Positions 62,920 through 64,000 of a DNA stretch of 64,000 nucleotides are shown one piece after another. Positions within the stretch are counted from its first letter, which is position 1. Each line of letters opens with the position of its first letter. The stretch spans positions 1-64,000 of the forward strand of contig CAMIPB010000005.1 of assembly GCA_946223355.1 (NCBI GenBank), in the 5' to 3' direction. The DNA is from an uncultured Corynebacterium sp. (lineage in GTDB: Bacteria; Actinomycetota; Actinomycetes; Mycobacteriales; Mycobacteriaceae). The position numbers and the translations under genes are program-made. Below the pieces are notes generated by a model that saw only the letters and a program-made list of their open reading frames with translations, made no database searches and had not been told where the DNA came from.

Positions 62920-62928
62920 TGCTAGTAT
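62920..62928 (+). promoter_or_regulatory. Extended -10 element upstream of the mIHF gene
   Basis: TGCTAGTAT combines the extended TG with TAGTAT (62923-62928). The -35 is weak. It would give a leader of about 135 bases before the mIHF gene, including a tiny ORF. Confidence 0.45.
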
Positions 62929-62968
62929 TGCCAGAAGTCGGTATCTTTGATTGACAAGGGGTGCCCGC

Positions 62969-63043
62969 ATGAGTTGCATTGCAGTTCGTGAGAGCGCCTT
63001 TGTGATATCGAGTATGAATGGCCAGAAAATGGCATTAAGTTAA
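62969..63043 (+). CDS. Possible 24-residue leader peptide before the mIHF gene
   Basis: ATG 62969 is seven bases behind AAGGGG and opens a frame of 24 codons (starting MSCIAVRESAF and ending in KMALS) that stops 27 bases before the mIHF start. I recognise no homology. The good ribosome site and the location in a long leader suggest a possible regulatory uORF; it could also be chance. Confidence 0.3.
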   Translation: MSCIAVRESAFVISSMNGQKMALS

Positions 63044-63070
63044 AAGACACCCTATGTATCGGAGGAAACC

Positions 63071-63391
63071 GTGGCACTTCCAAAGTTGACTGATGAGCAG
63101 CGTAAGGCAGCCCTCGCAAAGGCGGCTGAAGCTCGCAAGGCTCGTGCAGAACTTAAGGCAGACCTGAAGCGTGGAGCTACCAACCTAAAGGAAGTTCTGG
63201 AAAAGGCTGAGACCGACGTCATCATCGGCAAGACCCGCGTCAAGACCCTCCTCGAGGCTCTTCCTAAGGTGGGCAAGGTTAAGGCTGCTGAGATCATGGC
63301 TGAGCTCGAAATCGCTGAGTCCCGTAAGATCAAGGGCTTGGGAGAGCGCCAGCGTCAGGCACTTCTCGAGCGCTTCGGCTTCTCCGCGTAA
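63071..63391 (+). CDS. ihf: Actinobacterial integration host factor (mIHF)
   Basis: A 106-residue nucleoid protein unrelated in fold to E. coli IHF. A long basic N-terminal helix (DEQRKAALAKAAEARKAR) leads to a helix-two-turn-helix core (VKTLLEALPKVGKVKAAEI) and the C-terminal GLGERQRQALLERFG. It bends DNA and organises the chromosome in mycobacteria and streptomycetes. Start GTG 63071 behind GGAGGAAAC. Gmk follows 17 bases later, as in other actinobacteria. Confidence 0.96.
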   Translation: MALPKLTDEQRKAALAKAAEARKARAELKADLKRGATNLKEVLEKAETDVIIGKTRVKTLLEALPKVGKVKAAEIMAELEIAESRKIKGLGERQRQALLERFGFSA

Positions 63392-63408
63392 TCTAGCGAG
63401 AACCCACA

Positions 63409-63981
63409 ATGCCAAATGGAAACAACCGAGGTCGTCTAGTTGTTTTGGCTGGACCCTCAGCAGTTGGAAAATCAACGGTAGTTTCTTGTTTGCGCGACAA
63501 CGTCAAGGACCTGTACTTTAGCGTGTCCATGACGACCCGTCAGCCTCGTCCTGGAGAACAGGATGGGGTTGACTATTTCTTTGTGTCTCCGGCGAAGTTT
63601 CAAGAGCGTATTGACGCAGGTGAAATGCTTGAATGGGCGGATATTCACGGCGGACTTCAGCGCTCTGGAACTCCGGCTTCTCCTGTTAGAGAAGCATTGG
63701 ATTCTGGGCGTCCTGTCCTGGTCGAAGTTGATTTGGTGGGCGCGCGCAATGTTAAACAATCAATGCCAGAGGCCAATACCGTGTTTTTGGCCCCTCCTTC
63801 TTGGGAGATCTTGGTCGAGCGTTTGACAGGTCGCGGCACCGAACCACAGGACGTGATTGAGCGACGTCTTGAAACTGCTCGCAGTGAGATTGCTGCCCAG
63901 GACGAATTTGACCATATCGTGGTCAATGATGACCTGGATGAGGCAGTTTCACGCATTAGTGCTATCCTGCAAGGCGAGTAA
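63409..63981 (+). CDS. gmk: Guanylate kinase
   Basis: Phosphorylates GMP to GDP, 190 residues. The P-loop is GPSAVGKSTV. The GMP-binding region has SMTTRQPRPGEQDGVDYFFVS (abbreviated), with EMLEWADIHG, and the lid is LTGRGTEPQDVIERRL. The gene is complete and ends 20 bases before the window edge; rpoZ would be the expected next gene but is not in view. Confidence 0.97.
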   Translation: MPNGNNRGRLVVLAGPSAVGKSTVVSCLRDNVKDLYFSVSMTTRQPRPGEQDGVDYFFVSPAKFQERIDAGEMLEWADIHGGLQRSGTPASPVREALDSGRPVLVEVDLVGARNVKQSMPEANTVFLAPPSWEILVERLTGRGTEPQDVIERRLETARSEIAAQDEFDHIVVNDDLDEAVSRISAILQGE

Positions 63982-64000
63982 AAAGTGCGGTGAAGGCCGC

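Noticed and set aside
1..64000. Mobile elements, CRISPR arrays, restriction or phage defence systems
   Set aside because: I saw no transposase, integrase, spaced repeat array or methyltransferase/nuclease pair; gene content and order look like stable core genome. The only defence-like signal is the HEPN motif in the CBS protein, reported separately.

Overview
This window is a core-genome segment of a Corynebacterium chromosome. The evidence is the actinobacterial gene order thrS–HIT–pgsA–acyltransferase–pimA, the actinobacterial type of integration host factor (mIHF), a GT87 (DUF2029) glycosyltransferase, a CE1758/CE1759-type flavin monooxygenase pair, a moderate GC content, and promoters that start transcripts directly at ATG codons. 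I do not assign a species. I see no phage, insertion sequence, rRNA, CRISPR array or canonical defence island. No gene-free stretch exceeds 300 bases; the longest are 62779-63070 and 22682-22923, and both are described below.

Layout. 1-2808: the 3' part of tRNA-Gly with its terminator, then a three-gene copper/heme export cluster (CopC-like protein, PCuAC lipoprotein, Tat-exported Dyp-type peroxidase). 2887-8636: thrS and the phosphatidylinositol mannoside genes (HIT hydrolase/phosphorylase, PI-phosphate synthase, acyltransferase, pimA, a LemA-like membrane protein). 8559-10349 (minus): a GT87 glycosyltransferase and a DUF3817 membrane protein. 10466-14481: tesB, yebC, ruvC-ruvA-ruvB. 14529-22681: yajC-secD-secF, an oligopeptide-binding-type lipoprotein, apt and the bifunctional rel. 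22682-25691: a leader region with two tiny reading frames, a surface 5'-nucleotidase and a YetF-like membrane protein. 25766-27120 (minus): a small secreted protein and a membrane-anchored cyclophilin. 27279-29795: tpx, a metallo-beta-lactamase-fold hydrolase and hisS. 29808-34878 (minus): sdaA, the FMN reductase/luciferase-like monooxygenase pair, a HEPN-like/CBS fusion and a YpfJ-type metalloprotease. 34978-44712: aspS, an APH-fold kinase-like protein, rarA, alaS, ruvX, mltG, aroE. 44764-51804: a short prepilin peptidase, aroC-aroK-aroB-aroQ, pepQ, efp, nusB and a PPK2 polyphosphate kinase. 51862-54374 (minus): two YbjN-domain genes and an SRPBCC-SDR fusion. 54503-62778: the pyrimidine operon pyrR-pyrB-pyrC-carA-carB-pyrF. 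62969-63981: mIHF (preceded by a tiny ORF) and gmk.

Most genes are housekeeping and sit in tightly packed or overlapping operons: aminoacylation (thrS, hisS, aspS, alaS), Holliday-junction processing, the Sec accessory complex, the stringent response with purine salvage, the shikimate pathway, and de novo UMP synthesis. The less ordinary signals are regulatory or small. They are an OxyR-like array of four N7-spaced tetranucleotides upstream of tpx, a HEPN-like plus CBS protein preceded by an 11-bp tandem repeat, two overlapping tiny peptides followed by a hairpin before the nucleotidase, an orphan abundant-looking secreted protein, two palindromes in front of the monooxygenase pair, and a candidate PyrR-binding loop against the pyrR ribosome binding site. 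None is proven to be a new system; each is given below with a test.
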